Origin: Pollenia angustigena
Lineage: Eukaryota; Arthropoda; Insecta; Diptera; Polleniidae
DNA: 64,000 bases
Assembly (NCBI GenBank): GCA_930367215.1
Contig: OV884056.1
Location: forward strand, 51,212,308-51,276,307
Reading direction: 5' to 3'
Within the stretch, counting starts at the first letter, position 1; the number at the start of each line of letters is the position of its first letter. A model generated the notes under the pieces. The model did not search any database. It was not told the DNA's origin and was given only the letters and a program-made list of their open reading frames with translations. The position numbers and the translations under genes are program-made. Below, piece after piece: positions 46,399-58,400 of the stretch.

Positions 46399-47689
46399 TG
46401 TATGTATTTATTTTGATTTAAAAAAAAATTGTTCACATGAAACTATGTACATCCTTTTGTTATTAAAGTTCACAATTAATCTATTTTTCACATAAGAATA
46501 GTCGTATTAATAAACTTTTTTGAGTCCAAAGATCTTGAAAAAACTAAGCTTGTATTTTTTTAAAGACACTTTTTTACTTGCCCTCCTACCCAAAACAAAA
46601 GACAAATGTTTTCTTTGCCACCATTGTATTTGTTAAATGACACTGATGCTTAAACATGCTCACCCATACTCTCACTTCAGTAAATTCCTGTTGCAGTAAT
46701 AAAGAAAATTTAACCTAGCATTTCATTGCATTCCGTCATTTCCGTTTCCGTTGCACAAGTACATATTTCTTGAATTGCTTAAGTTTTGTGTGTGTCTGTT
46801 TATTCTTTTTTTTTTTTTTTTGTTTTGTCTTTATAGGGCAAATGAAGAATAATGGCAAATTGTAACACAAAACTAAAATTCTACAACAAAAGTACTAGTA
46901 ACAACAAGAACAAAAGAGGAAAATTGTATATCATAAAACTATGCTTTTGTAAAATTGATTTGATTAAAAGTGGCTGCTCTGCATTGAATACAAAATTAGT
47001 TTGAGTCAAAATATTATTCGTAACACTTGCCACATTTGCAGGCACACTAGAGCATACACATCTACATGCACCTTAAAAAGTTCTTATTCCTGGTTGAGAC
47101 TATGAAAGGCGAAAGAAAATCTATGTAAACACAGACACGCAGAAGAATACACAACCAGGAAAGGATACAAAAATATAGTAACAATGCGTAGTATTATAGT
47201 GTTATAGTTGAACGTGTGAAAAATGAATATTTGGCTTCAAATTCATTGATACTGATAATGAAACGAGGGTTGGATAAATAATTATGGTTAACATATTTTT
47301 ACAGCAAATATTGTTAAGAATTATTTATGTAGTATTATTTTATTATCTTATAATTACAAATCACAAGATAATCGGGCATGCTCTACAAATCGAAATGAAG
47401 TGGAATTGAAATCGAACGAGATTTCGATCTCAATTATTTACAAAATGGCTGTAGTTTGTTTATCCGGTTTTCAACAGTGGTTCTTGTAAAGATAATTAGT
47501 ACTCAAAGTATTAGGTATATAAAACGGCATATTTTCATAAACCTTTTTAACACAGTCGTTTTCGAAATTTGTGATTTTAAATCTACTTCATTTCACTTTA
47601 CAGAACATGCCCGAATATAAATATAAGGGCAATGGCAAATTTAAATTTATAATTTTTTTTATATTTTCGAGAGAAGGAATCGACAAAAT
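46399..47689. other. Spacer
   Basis: No gene was recognised. A T tract lies at about 46806-46821. Confidence 0.45.
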
Positions 47690-48125
47690 TTCAACTGGGT
47701 CAGAGCCCAGTAGCGAATCTGGGGCGGTGTATAAGAATATGCGAGGGATCCCGGATGGGAGATGCACAGTTGCAAATGTTAGTCGGGAGGTTCATTAAAT
47801 GTTCGTGTGTTAATCTAGTGTGTCCGAGTCGAAGTGGTTCGAATTTACTTATATCAGTTATGTTATGGCTAGTTGAGAGGTTTCTTGGAAAGTCACATAT
47901 ATCGATCATTTTGTGATTCAAATCCCTATACCAGATTAAGATGGCATTGAAATGTCTTTCCCTGCATTGTTCGGTCAGTTTATGCACGATATAATTATTC
48001 CAGTCAGTGGGATTGTAATTAGGTATCATGATCAAAGGAGAAATATTTGCTAGCCTCGCAGATTGGTCTGCGAGCTCATTTCTCTTTATGCAGCAATGGC
48101 CCAGTACCCATATTAATTTAATATC
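47690..48125 (-). pseudogene. LINE RNase H / C-terminal fragment
   Basis: Read on the minus strand from about 48120, the frame encodes WVLGHCCIKRNELADQSARL, the RNase H 'W.GH..I..NE.AD..A' motif. It continues through a 111-codon stretch (48035-47700) containing LGHTRLTHEHLM and C...P...SHIL. This is the post-RNase H tail of Jockey/I-type non-LTR retrotransposons. The 5' part and 3' UTR are missing; no flanking duplication was seen. It is a different family from 38424-39208. Confidence 0.8.
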
Positions 48126-48551
48126 CGGTTATTATTGAGAATAATTTGTAGTTGAAGTTATAAATTATTTCGATTTCAATAGAAAATCGATTTTGTGGTA
48201 AAAAAAAATCGATTTTGTGGTAAAAAAACTCGATTGTTTGCAATCGAATTCACGCATGCGATTTTATACTGAAATCGATTATTGGGCTTTTAAAATCGAT
48301 TTTTTATTTTTTCACAATTTGGCAATTTTTAATTTTAATCTTAATTAAATCGATAAATTATGGGAATGCACTATAAAACTTGAAATTTCTTTGTGCGTAC
48401 ATACGTGTATAGTTACGTTTATGCAGTTTTCCAACTTTAAATTTTTAAATTTACGTATTTACCTATTAGTACCCTTGGTATACTTTCAACTTTAATATAG
48501 GGGCTTTTGTTTTTCAGAAATTAAAGTCGTCAATGCACAGTGACCAAACCA

Positions 48552-48784
48552 GGGGGCAAATTATGGCAGTCGTTATCGAATACTTTTTAGATTCGAAGCC
48601 AATGTTATTTCAGTTGATACTGAACGAATCGTTATTATTTTTTCAGTGTTGTGAAAACTAAAATAAATGCTTTACAATACTAAAAAAATAATTTCGATCC
48701 GTTCAGTATAGACAGAGAGAATTAGAAATAAAATTGCTTTCGAATCGAAAAAGTATTCGATCACAACTGCCATAATTTGCCCCC
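48552..48784. mobile_element. MITE, GGGGGCAAATTATGGC termini, 233 bp
   Basis: Inverted ends GGGGGCAAATTATGGCAGTC and GGGGGCAAATTATGGCAGTT (complement) continue with ATCGAATAC(TTTTT). The duplication is unclear. A solitary terminus of the family is at 25777. Confidence 0.7.
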
Positions 48785-48842
48785 AGTTCTAAACATATCG
48801 TACCGAACCATACACTGATAGTCAGCTGTGAAAATCAACATA

Positions 48843-49084
48843 TCGAGCCCTAATAGCAAAAATGATGTAACCACCAACATTTTAGATTTTTGATGAAAAT
48901 CGATAATTTTTGATAATTTGCATCATCTCTGAAAATCTCATATCTCTGGGAAGTGCTGTTACGAAATAAGAGCAAAAGCAATTTCAAACGAAACCCTAGA
49001 CTTGAAGCAAAAATATTTTAAAAAAACCTTCTCCTGTAAAATGTTATTTTTGTTGGTTACATCATTTTTGCTATAAGGGCTCGA
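48843..49084. mobile_element. MITE, TA-duplicating, 242 bp
   Basis: Terminal repeats of nearly 40 bp (TCGAGCCCTAATAGCAAAAA and TCGAGCCCTTATAGCAAAAA on the complement) continue ATGATGTAACCA. They are flanked by TA at 48841-48842 and 49085-49086. Tc1/mariner-like; similar size and TCG start to 46150-46396 but otherwise different. Confidence 0.85.
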
Positions 49085-49576
49085 TATTATAGAAACACAA
49101 CAGGTGAATTAAGCCAGGGCATTCCTGTGGGAATACGATCGGAATTGATTTATGTGACAGGCCTGATTGACTATTCAAAAACACAATTTTATGTATATGA
49201 AATGTACATACATATCGCACTTGTTTCTCTAAAGGCCGTCTCAAAATTTACATATTTTCACTTTTTGCAAGATAATTATAAACAGTAGTCATATCTACCC
49301 ACTGTAATAATCTTAGTTCAGTTTCTCTAGTAGTTTGCCAAAAAAAATGCTGGTGTATCCCCCTTTGTGATATAAGGAATAAGTTTGTTAATTAATCTTA
49401 AACGATTTTTAAAATCTATTTCGAGGTTCGATTAATAGATTTCAAAAACCGAAATAAAAAAAGTCGATCGAAAAATCGAAAATCGATTTTGGAATCCATA
49501 TACCATTCCCTAACCGGGCAATACTGGCATTCAATAAACTTTCAATTAAGCTGTATTTAATATTGCAGATGTGTAT

Positions 49577-50014
49577 TAAAGTAGAAGTACATAGCACGCG
49601 TTAGTGCGCGCGCGCTCTGTCGTCTTCTGTCAAAAAAAGTTAAGCTAGTGTGTTTTCATAGAACAAGCTACATGCAAAACATTTTGACGCGTTTGCGCCA
49701 GAAAGTTGATTAACTTTGAACTTTTTAACGCGTTGTGTGTTTTTGACAAGTAATCAGCTGACAATAAAAATAATAATTTAACAAAAAGAAAAACTTATTG
49801 AAGAGCATAAAAAGAATAAATTTAATAAAATAACAAAATCTTGATATACTTTCGAACCCGTTGTTAATGAACAACAAAGTAAACAAATGAAAAACAGCTG
49901 ACAGGAATGGCTTTTGTAACGCGTGTTGTGTAACTTGCAGTTTTTGACGCGCTTAAGTTTATAAACGCACGATACTTGTCGACGAACTAACGCGTGTTAT
50001 GTACTTCCACCTTT
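49577..50014. mobile_element. MITE, AGAAGTACATAGCACGCGTTAG-like termini
   Basis: Inverted ends TAAAGTAGAAGTACATAGCA and TAAAGGTGGAAGTACATAAC (complement) continue ACGCGTTAGT. The interior repeats TTTTGACGCG and AACGCGTG motifs. The exact border and duplication are uncertain. Confidence 0.65.
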
Positions 50015-50389
50015 AGGGTAATTATTGATTGAGAAGTTAAGCGATTTATTTTGGATTGCTATACGGGAATTATTTTCTGGGAAAAAACTTTTGAAATTTC
50101 TAAGAGTTTTTTTGACCAAAAGTGAGAAAGTTGAAAAAAATGCTTTTCTTTTTTAACCGTATTGTAGAAAAGATGAGCTTGAATGTCTTTTTTATGCTTT
50201 TTCTTTATTTGCCTAATATTTATTTTTTTTAAACAAAAGGAATTTTAATTTTCAAACTGTTAAAACCACTTCTTTTGACCTCTCGGGTTCCATATAACAT
50301 TTCAAAGAATACGGCGTACATGGACTTTTTTAACTTCATTTAAAAAACCTCAAGCCAGGTTGGTGGTAATTTTCGAGTTAAATTCTGTC

Positions 50390-50700
50390 GATGTCTACAT
50401 AAAATACGTACCTGTTAAAGAAGCTTTAAGGCATCAAGATATTCATGGGAACGAGATGGCTGATGAAAGTGAAATATCAGGCTCTCATCGGAAAGATACA
50501 CTTAATTTAGTTATCAAATTTCCTTAAAAAGTAAGAGCGAAAGCAGACATCACTCAAGTGTCCTCTGATTTCTAAATTGAATATTGCCAGAAGAAGTTGC
50601 ACCTGTTTAATGGCTTTAACGTCCCACCCGCGCCCTGTCTTAAGGCTGCATAAATGAATATTTTTTAGAGGTCTTTCAAATGTCTTACTGGTTTATAAGA
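50390..50700 (+). pseudogene. LINE RNase H relic
   Basis: The plus strand encodes RHQDIHGNEMADES at about 50430-50470, the RNase H H..I.GNE.AD motif with the preceding PG lost. Degenerate reading frame follows (GLSNVLLVYKNHKSD near 50670-50715). It is short and frameshifted, with no boundaries recognised. Confidence 0.55.
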
Positions 50701-50740
50701 ACCACAAATCTGACAACTTGATAGGAAAAATTTGTGAAGG

Positions 50741-50803
50741 GTTTCTTTCCTGCAGACAAGCGTACAACTTCGCGGGATTAGCTTTGGGAATAAAAAAAAA
50801 AAC
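50741..50803 (+). repeat. SINE tail (5'-truncated copy)
   Basis: GTTTCTTTCCTGCAGACAAG, then CTTCGCGGGATTAGCTT and a terminal A tract, matches the 3' part of the tRNA-derived SINE at 54715-54853. Confidence 0.65.
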
Positions 50804-51625
50804 AATTCTATATATTGATTTACTTAACTTTATTTGTAAGTAGTAGGTTATTTAGTAACTGTTAAATTATGTTTAATCTAGCAAAACGTTTTGCAAGAGC
50901 CAATAATTTTTTTATAAAACTAGTGGTTACGTATATTTGATAGGTGCGAACGTTGTTAAACAATATTTTGCTGATGTTTTTATATTTAAACAACGTCACT
51001 TGGATTAGTAAGTAGAATAGCCAGAAACTTAAGATTTCTCTAATAAAAAACAAACGCAATAGCATTTCGTTCGCACGCAAACCCGACTCTACTTTACGTG
51101 AGACAATCAGCATGCTGCAAACATGTTGTATCTAATTCTTAGTCGCACTTCTTTGCACTAATACAATTTAAGTCGAAAAATAAAATGTTTTGCTATTGTG
51201 GATGTAGCTGAAATTTTTAAGAAAACTATTACCAAAACAACATTATTTAAACGTGATTATTCGACCCAAATTACTTAACTTTTAAATTTTTACATTTTAT
51301 AATTATTGAGAACAAGAAAACATTCCTTTAAAAAAATCGAAAAATTTAAGGTCTTAGAAATTAAAAGCACTAAACGAAAAAGTTTTCATTATAAAAAAAT
51401 ATTTACAAATGTGAAATTCTTACCTTCTAGTTACAACCACCCTCGTCCGTACATAATTTCAACCATACAGTTGATTTGATTATAGCAAATAGTTTTCTAA
51501 ACTTAAAATTGTTTTTAGTAACAATGAGCGCTTGAATACAAACAAAAGGGTTTTTGTAAAAAATGGCCAACAAAAAATAAAAAAAGCAAAACTTATTTAA
51601 GAAAATATATGTATGTATAAAAAAG
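50804..51625. other. AT-rich spacer downstream of lds
   Basis: Nothing recognised. The minus-strand frame 50862-51113 has no known motif. Confidence 0.4.
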
Positions 51626-51631
51626 TTTATT
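51626..51631 (-). terminator. Likely lds polyadenylation signal
   Basis: AATAAA on the minus strand, about 90 bases after the lds stop codon (51719-51721), in an A/T-rich context. The position is suitable for 3' end formation; assignment is inferred from motif and distance. Confidence 0.55.
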
Positions 51632-51718
51632 TAATTTGTTTAAAAGTTAAAAGTTATTTAAAAAAAAAGTAAACATAAAACTATTTGTATAAAAAGGATG
51701 GAAAACAGTAGGAATTAG

Positions 51719-52486
51719 TTACATTCCAAAAAGACCCTTTAAATCCTCCATAGTTAGTTTACTACCCTCCGAGGCACGGGCACCAGTCAAAACACCATTC
51801 GCTAATTCCAATTTATGATCTTGTAAAGCTTTAATACGCTCCTCTACTGTATCTTTGCACATAAATTTATAGATAATGACATCCTTTTTCTGGCCCACAC
51901 GATAAATGCGATCCTGCGCTTGAGCCTCCAACTGGGGATTCCAATGCAAGTCAATGAGTAGTAAATGATTAGCACCCACCAAATTTAGACCCACACCACC
52001 GGCCGTAAGTGAGAGTAAAAGTATACGTTTACTACTTTTTGCACTATTAAATTCAGATACAATATCCTGACGGTTTTTCACCGGTATACTACCATCAAGG
52101 GAGAGCGTAGCCACACCCTGCTCTTCAATATGGGTTTTGAGTATATTAAGAACGCTGGTCCATTGAGACACGACAATAGCTTTATCGCCAACTGTCAGAA
52201 CGCATTTTTTAAGGGTTTCTAATACTTTCAACATTTTTGTTGAGGGTCTTTTATAATCAAATATTGGATTGGAACGTTGCAAAACACGAGACGAGGCTTT
52301 GGCCATGATGTGTTCTTCCGGTCTCATAGATCTATCACCTTCATCACTATTTAAACTATGGCTCATCATGGGATTGCTGTCGTTTTTATCGGTGATAGCG
52401 AGATTATTGAGCTGTTCCAACAGATTAATTTCTGGCTGAGAGACATCACTTGCATCGTCTATATGGGCATCTTCATCTTCTAACAT
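51719..52486 (-). CDS. lds: lds coding exon 4 (terminal)
   Basis: The acceptor is CATTACTCAG|ATGTTAGAAG, phase 0, joining ...CHPGLIDS to MLEDED. It encodes residues 861-1115: a short acidic linker, then the helicase C-terminal lobe ([51 protein letters not shown]) and the terminal LKGLFGM. The frame is open a further 25 codons upstream into the intron, but that stretch is not protein-like. Confidence 0.93.
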   Translation of the reverse strand: MLEDEDAHIDDASDVSQPEINLLEQLNNLAITDKNDSNPMMSHSLNSDEGDRSMRPEEHIMAKASSRVLQRSNPIFDYKRPSTKMLKVLETLKKCVLTVGDKAIVVSQWTSVLNILKTHIEEQGVATLSLDGSIPVKNRQDIVSEFNSAKSSKRILLLSLTAGGVGLNLVGANHLLLIDLHWNPQLEAQAQDRIYRVGQKKDVIIYKFMCKDTVEERIKALQDHKLELANGVLTGARASEGSKLTMEDLKGLFGM

Positions 52487-55400
52487 CTGAGTAATGAAAT
52501 GAGATGTATTTTCTTTCAAGAAGGGTAGGCAAACAGATAAATAAATTAAGTATTGAGACAAAAAGAGCCTTAGACAGAGTTTTTTAATTTAAAGGTGGAC
52601 GACAATTGCGAATGGGGATTTTTAGTGCGATAAATTGATGAAAAGAAGGCTAAGTTATGTATTCTACATAGGTTTCGACTCAAATTGAAAACTAATTTAT
52701 TTTAAAATCTGCATAATTCATAAATCAGATTGTAACAAAAATGATTCCTTTTGGTTTATCTTATTTAGAATTACAAGTGATGTGTAATACGTACAACTTG
52801 AAACTTTTGGATAAGTTAAAAAATAAATTTATATTAATATTTTGCTTATACTGAAAATTTTAAACTTTTGTGTTAATTAATTCACCAAAAATAGTTATTA
52901 TTTAAAGTGTTAACTAAAAGTACAGAAAATAATTTTCTGAAGTTGTACAATTCAATGAATATTAAAATAACATGAGGCCATATATTCCAAAAATTATGAA
53001 AGTATTCCCTGTAGCTTAGCTTCAGATCTGAAAAGGCTATATACCAGCGACAGCTAATAGTCCTAACGTGATTGTCATAGGTATAAAGGCTCAGTTAGCC
53101 AGGAGTAACAGTAACGTTGAAAATCAGCTGATTCATTTTGTTGTATGTAATAGTATGTTCACATTTGGGTTTTTAAACGCGTTTAAGCAAAATGTTGATT
53201 TAGCTAATCAAAGCCGTTCACATTACATTTGAGATGATTAAGGTGACAGATGATTAAGAAAAAACACACACAAGCACACAAAAAAAACAACAAACACATT
53301 TTAATTTCTTTAAAGTATTAAAAATGGATAAAAACACTTTTATAAAGTTATCAGAAGATTATTTTAATCAATTTAATGATGAAATTGTGAAAATTTATGA
53401 ATTATTTAAGGAAAAAACAATAAAAACATTAAGCAGACATCTTGGCCGGTTGTACACAATCGAGCGATTCTACATTATTAGGGTATGTTCAGTGGATTCT
53501 ATGTGGTTTATGAAGTGATTTAGTTGTAATCATGTCGATTTGAAGTGATTAACAAATCACTTCAATGTATGGGTAATCATCTCGATTTTGAAGTGATTAG
53601 AGCTTAATCACGTTCGAACTGCTTAAACGCGTTTAAGAAGCCAAATGTGAACATACTATAAAGCAATTAGAACGATTACAGTTAGCAGTAAGATGTTACG
53701 CCTCAATCTGTAAGAAATAGATCGTCTTACTTTTTTACGGTAAGGTTACTGTTACTATTACTCCCGGCTAACTGAGCCTTAAGATATAAAAAGAGAACGA
53801 ATCTGTCAACGTTAGATTAATTTTAAAGACAAGGGACAGAAAACAAATAATCCTTAACCAAATTTGGTGCTTTAAAATAATGACGTTTTCTTCATATCAA
53901 AAGAACTATTGCAAACTTGCTAAGCTGCTTAAGATTAGAATGGAGTCTACAAAGGCCACTGAAGTCACGCAAGAATTGTGCACTTGACTTCCTTAAAAGT
54001 TATTAAGCACGAAAAGTCTATACATCATCTTTCATTTAATACTGATATGTTTAGGTCAAAGGGCTACTTCATTGCTTTCATGAAAAATGTAGTTGAAAGA
54101 TTTTATAATATTCTTTACAACACTAATTGGTTTATTTCTGACAAAAATACAATTGAGAAATATTGTGAAAGAAGACAAAGTTCAATTGTATTAAAACAAG
54201 TAAGAGCGCCATATTCGGATATGCTGAACCTTATGTACCCTTCAGAGAGCTGCAAAAATCCCTATTTTTCTTGATTTATTCATACGCTATAATTTACATT
54301 ATTTATTTATTTATTTATTCACAAAAAGCCTCATAGGCCAAAACAATTAACATTAACTCTATGCCTGCAAAACAAAGTTCAACGTTGGTAATTTTGACAT
54401 CGTTTTGTACACATTTGATTTGTGCATGTGTGAGTTTTTTATTGAAAGTGCTTCGTTTGCATTTATTGTTGGGCACGGAGTAACACAATTGCACAAAGTC
54501 AAAATACAGACATTCTTATGCTTTTGCATTCAAGTAGTCATTGCCCACTCGATTAGACAAAGACGAATGTAAATTGGTATGAGTACGAGTCGCTTTGTTG
54601 GTATGATTGTTGTAGGCATAAGTTCAAATAAACTAGTTGTTGTGTCCAATTTGGTTTGTGTTTGCCCTGCAAATAATATTGGACCACCTGATTTTGATCA
54701 AATGGATCAAATGAGTGCCCCGGTAGGCTAGCTGGTAGTGAGCTAGTCTATCAGCAACGGGGTTGTGGGTTCGATTCCCACCAGAGACTCTAGTTTCTTT
54801 CCTGCAGACAAGCGAAAAGCTTCGCGGCATTAGCTTAGGAAATTAAGAAAAAACTACTCATTGGACTAGTCCGATGTAATGCAAGCATGGACCATGTAAT
54901 TGTTAAAAAGTGTTTGTAGTCAGACGCCATGTCTTCGGTTTTTAACGACATGTGTTCGTTTTTAAACGACTTCAAAAACTAATCCTCTTGAGTATACCAT
55001 GGAGTAGTTTTAAAACTACTTCTTTGTAGTCCAAAGCTGGGTTATATGGTCCTGCCCTAGGACATCGTAATGTTAAATAGACCATGTTTTTTCCATACGT
55101 TTGGGTTACTTTTGGACTAGTCCTAGTATTTTGTGGGCTACATTTTAAACTCGTGTTTGGACTAGTCCTATTATTTGCTGGGTAGTTTTTTAAAAGCGTA
55201 AAAAGCAACATTAACAACAATACATTGTACATACAGAACTCCCGTAGTTTTTAAGAAATGATAAAAAATAAAAACAGTCTTCTTGTTTCTATGGAAATTG
55301 TTTGTACCTATGTGCGTTTTGTTTCATTTCAATTTTCTTCTTCTTTCGAATATAAAGCATATGAAAAAACAACAACATAGCAACTGCTGACTAGGCATCA

Positions 55401-58400
55401 GAGCAATGATTTTTGTGTATTTTTCTTTGTATATGTTTTTTACCAAAGCAACAATTGACGAACGAAGATAAGCATGGTATTAATGGCAAAGCCAATTCGC
55501 TGTGCATCACTTGAATGAATTTCAAAACAACACAGATGTGTGTGGCTGAGAAAGTTTGATTGTATTAACACAAATGAGTGTATTTGATGTTGTTGATTTA
55601 ATGCGAATTTTTTGCAATAACATAAAGCCGTTCTCTGGTACCCTTCACCATGGTGCAACAGGAACAGAAAGCAATATAAATACCGTTATTTAGATAGAAA
55701 TAATTATATTGTACGCCACGCCCACTTTTCCAATCCCACCCTCCTTATGTCGGATGTTGTGTATTGATAACCAAAATGTTTGTACCTAAATTAGAAACTT
55801 TGGCTCTTGCCGTTCTTCAGATATACAGAAAAATAAAAAACAACAGCAACAACAACAACAAAGGATTTACGTTCCCACGACAGTCGGTTCTACGCACCGG
55901 AACGACTCAGAGTTCAACGAACACCGACCAAGGATTGTCAACTCAGCAACACCTGTTCTTCAGGTCTCGCTGCTACAACAACAATAACAAAGGATTTATG
56001 GGTAAATGTGCGGTAGTCGTGGTTTATTGCTCATATCTTAGTCATTTATGAACCGATCTGACTAAATTCAGTTGCAAACTTTCACAAAATATATGCGACA
56101 TATAAATATAACAAACTAGTCCCCATCATTTCTGGGGTCTTGGGAAAACTCTTTTCAACATTCAGAGAGACATTGTTAAATCAACTTCGGTCATCATAAG
56201 GACCCAGAATATACATATCGTCGGCTTAGAGTGTTAACCTGCTAAATCCACTTTTTAAGTAAATTGAGATTTTAATGCCGTATGGTCGAGAAAGATATGC
56301 CCCGTCGACCATCATGTAGTTTTTCTTTAATTTGAGTCCTGAAGTGAGTCAAATCAACAATATTTTTGGTTTGCCTCTCAAGCAGCAAATTGGAAAAATA
56401 AAAAGTTTTATGTGAAAAGCATAGTTAATAATGCATATAACTTTTTGTTTTGAAATGTATAAAGGATTGTCTGCCTTTTGATCCGGTTTAAAACAAAAAA
56501 GTTTGTAATCTCCAATAGTGCACTGACCAAAGGACCCACCATAATGTGCTTAAGTTGGCTCAAGCAAATGCGCGAATATGTACATACATGTTAATAATAT
56601 GAGGCAAACCATATTGAACTTAAGGTAGCTTTTTGGTAAGTTTTATGAAACTATCATTTGTTTAAACAAAGTGCAAAACTGATCGCATATTCCGTACGAA
56701 ATCAAATATTTCTTGATTTTGTTTTTTTTTAATACATTTGGGAGACTTTTTGCTAATTTTCAACAGTAGGTTAAGCAATGATATGCATATTATGGTTGGG
56801 CATCTACACTTTATTGATAACAATCTGAGAGGTTATTTATGTCTATGATATTGATATTGTGTCACGAAAATGACAAGTATTACGAAAAAAGTTTGACATC
56901 CCATACGACTGTCTCGTTTTTGAAAAATTTCTAAACAATAATACTTTTGATTAGATCAGGATTGCATTTTATTTCATGTGTGAGTGTTTATACTTTATCG
57001 CATTAAATTAGATTTTTTGACAGTCGCAATACAACAGTCGAATATATAAAACTTGTGAGATAGTGTAAACTAGCTTTAAGCACTTCTATAATTTCGCATA
57101 ATGGAATCACTTGGGGTTTAAGAACCTATCAATATAATTACTTATTTTAATTTGGGCTAACACTTTGATTAATCACTTTTTTAAATTTGTTATTTAACTT
57201 TTTTAAATTTATTTAACTTTGGACTACATAATCGCTTTCCTGTGTTCAATATTTTAATACTTTAACTCATAATAAAAGTAAATAAGGCATTTTTCAACTT
57301 TTTTGTACTTAAAAGGATATTAGTTCAGTATTTTATACAAAAAAAATGACCAAATAATATTGGAAGATATTTTGGTGTGCATGTAATCTCTTCTAGAAAT
57401 TTAACTAGATCTTATACCTATAAAGAAATACCTTTTAAAAAATTGTAAGGCTTGTTTAATAATATCAGTATGCTATTGCCCTTTTCTTTAATGCTCAATA
57501 TAGGATTTCATTAAATAAAACAAAGATTTTTGGTTTTACTCACCGAATCAATTAAGCCTGGATGACAGCAAATTTGTCTTAATCTTAAAAGCAACACCAA
57601 AATTTCATGAGATTTAACCTCTTTTGATCCGTGATGTATTTTCGTAAATTTTTGATGCATTTTATAATAAGCACCATTAGGATCTTTTGTTTGCATAAAG
57701 GTCGGCCTAGAACTTTGTTCTGAATACATTAAATCGGTATTGCGCTCGGCGCGTTGAAAAAGAAACTGGGCGAATAGTGTACGTGAATAGATCATAATTT
57801 TCTGATAAACATTCATTTCATCTTTATCTAATTCCACTTCTATTAATTCAATTTTCTTTTGAGGCAAACATTTTAATTCACCACGATCTTGCAGCTGGGC
57901 CTTGGTACGTCTTAGCATTAGAGTTTTCATAATGGTATTTAAACGCTGTTGACCACCAGCACTTTTATCGATCCACTTTTTCCAATGTGAAAAATCATCA
58001 AAAGGAGAACAACGCAAAAATTTGAGTAAAGCATAAATATCCATTTCTTTGTTTTGTATAGGTGTACCAGTTAGAGCCCAACGATATTTACCTCTTAGCT
58101 CACAAACAGCTATAGAAGATTGAGCCTTATGATTTCGCACCACATGTGCTTCATCGAGTATTATTCTCTTCCATTTAATGCCAAATAAAGCACCACGAAC
58201 TTTCTGTTCTCTCGCCACTATGTTGTAGGTGGTAACTACTAAATCATAAGTACGTAAATGTTTAGGTTTTGTTTCACGATTATTGCCATGGTGCACGCAT
58301 ATAGTTAAACGATGGCGTGAAACTTTTGTTTGAGCTTCACATTCCCATTGACGCATTAAACTGGCAGGACATACTACTAAAGTGCCACCGGGATAAACTA

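Larger units (their letters stand above)
52487..57543 (-). other. lds: lds intron 3 (5.06 kb), transposon-filled
   Basis: It lies between the GTGAGT donor at 57543 and the TTACTCAG acceptor at 52487. It contains the nested MITE pair 53087-53779, an (ATTT)n microsatellite at 54298-54320, a tRNA-derived SINE, a mini-me relic near 55690-56230 and two diverged MITE-like repeats at 56530-57078. No additional exon is needed to complete the protein, and none was seen. Confidence 0.8.

Noticed and set aside
1..51000. LTR retrotransposon or endogenous retrovirus
   Set aside because: No paired long direct repeats, protease, integrase or gag-like frames were seen anywhere in the window.
50862..51113. 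83-codon minus-strand frame downstream of lds
   Set aside because: No recognisable motif, and nothing links it to lds or to an RT family; treated as chance.
52487..52561. Upstream extension of lds exon 4 (frame starting MSQYLIYLS)
   Set aside because: Intronic read-through; the consensus acceptor at 52487 joins exactly to the conserved CHPGLID end of exon 3.
54715..54790. Possible tRNA gene
   Set aside because: A-like and B boxes are present but the acceptor stem does not pair and a SINE body with an A-rich tail follows.
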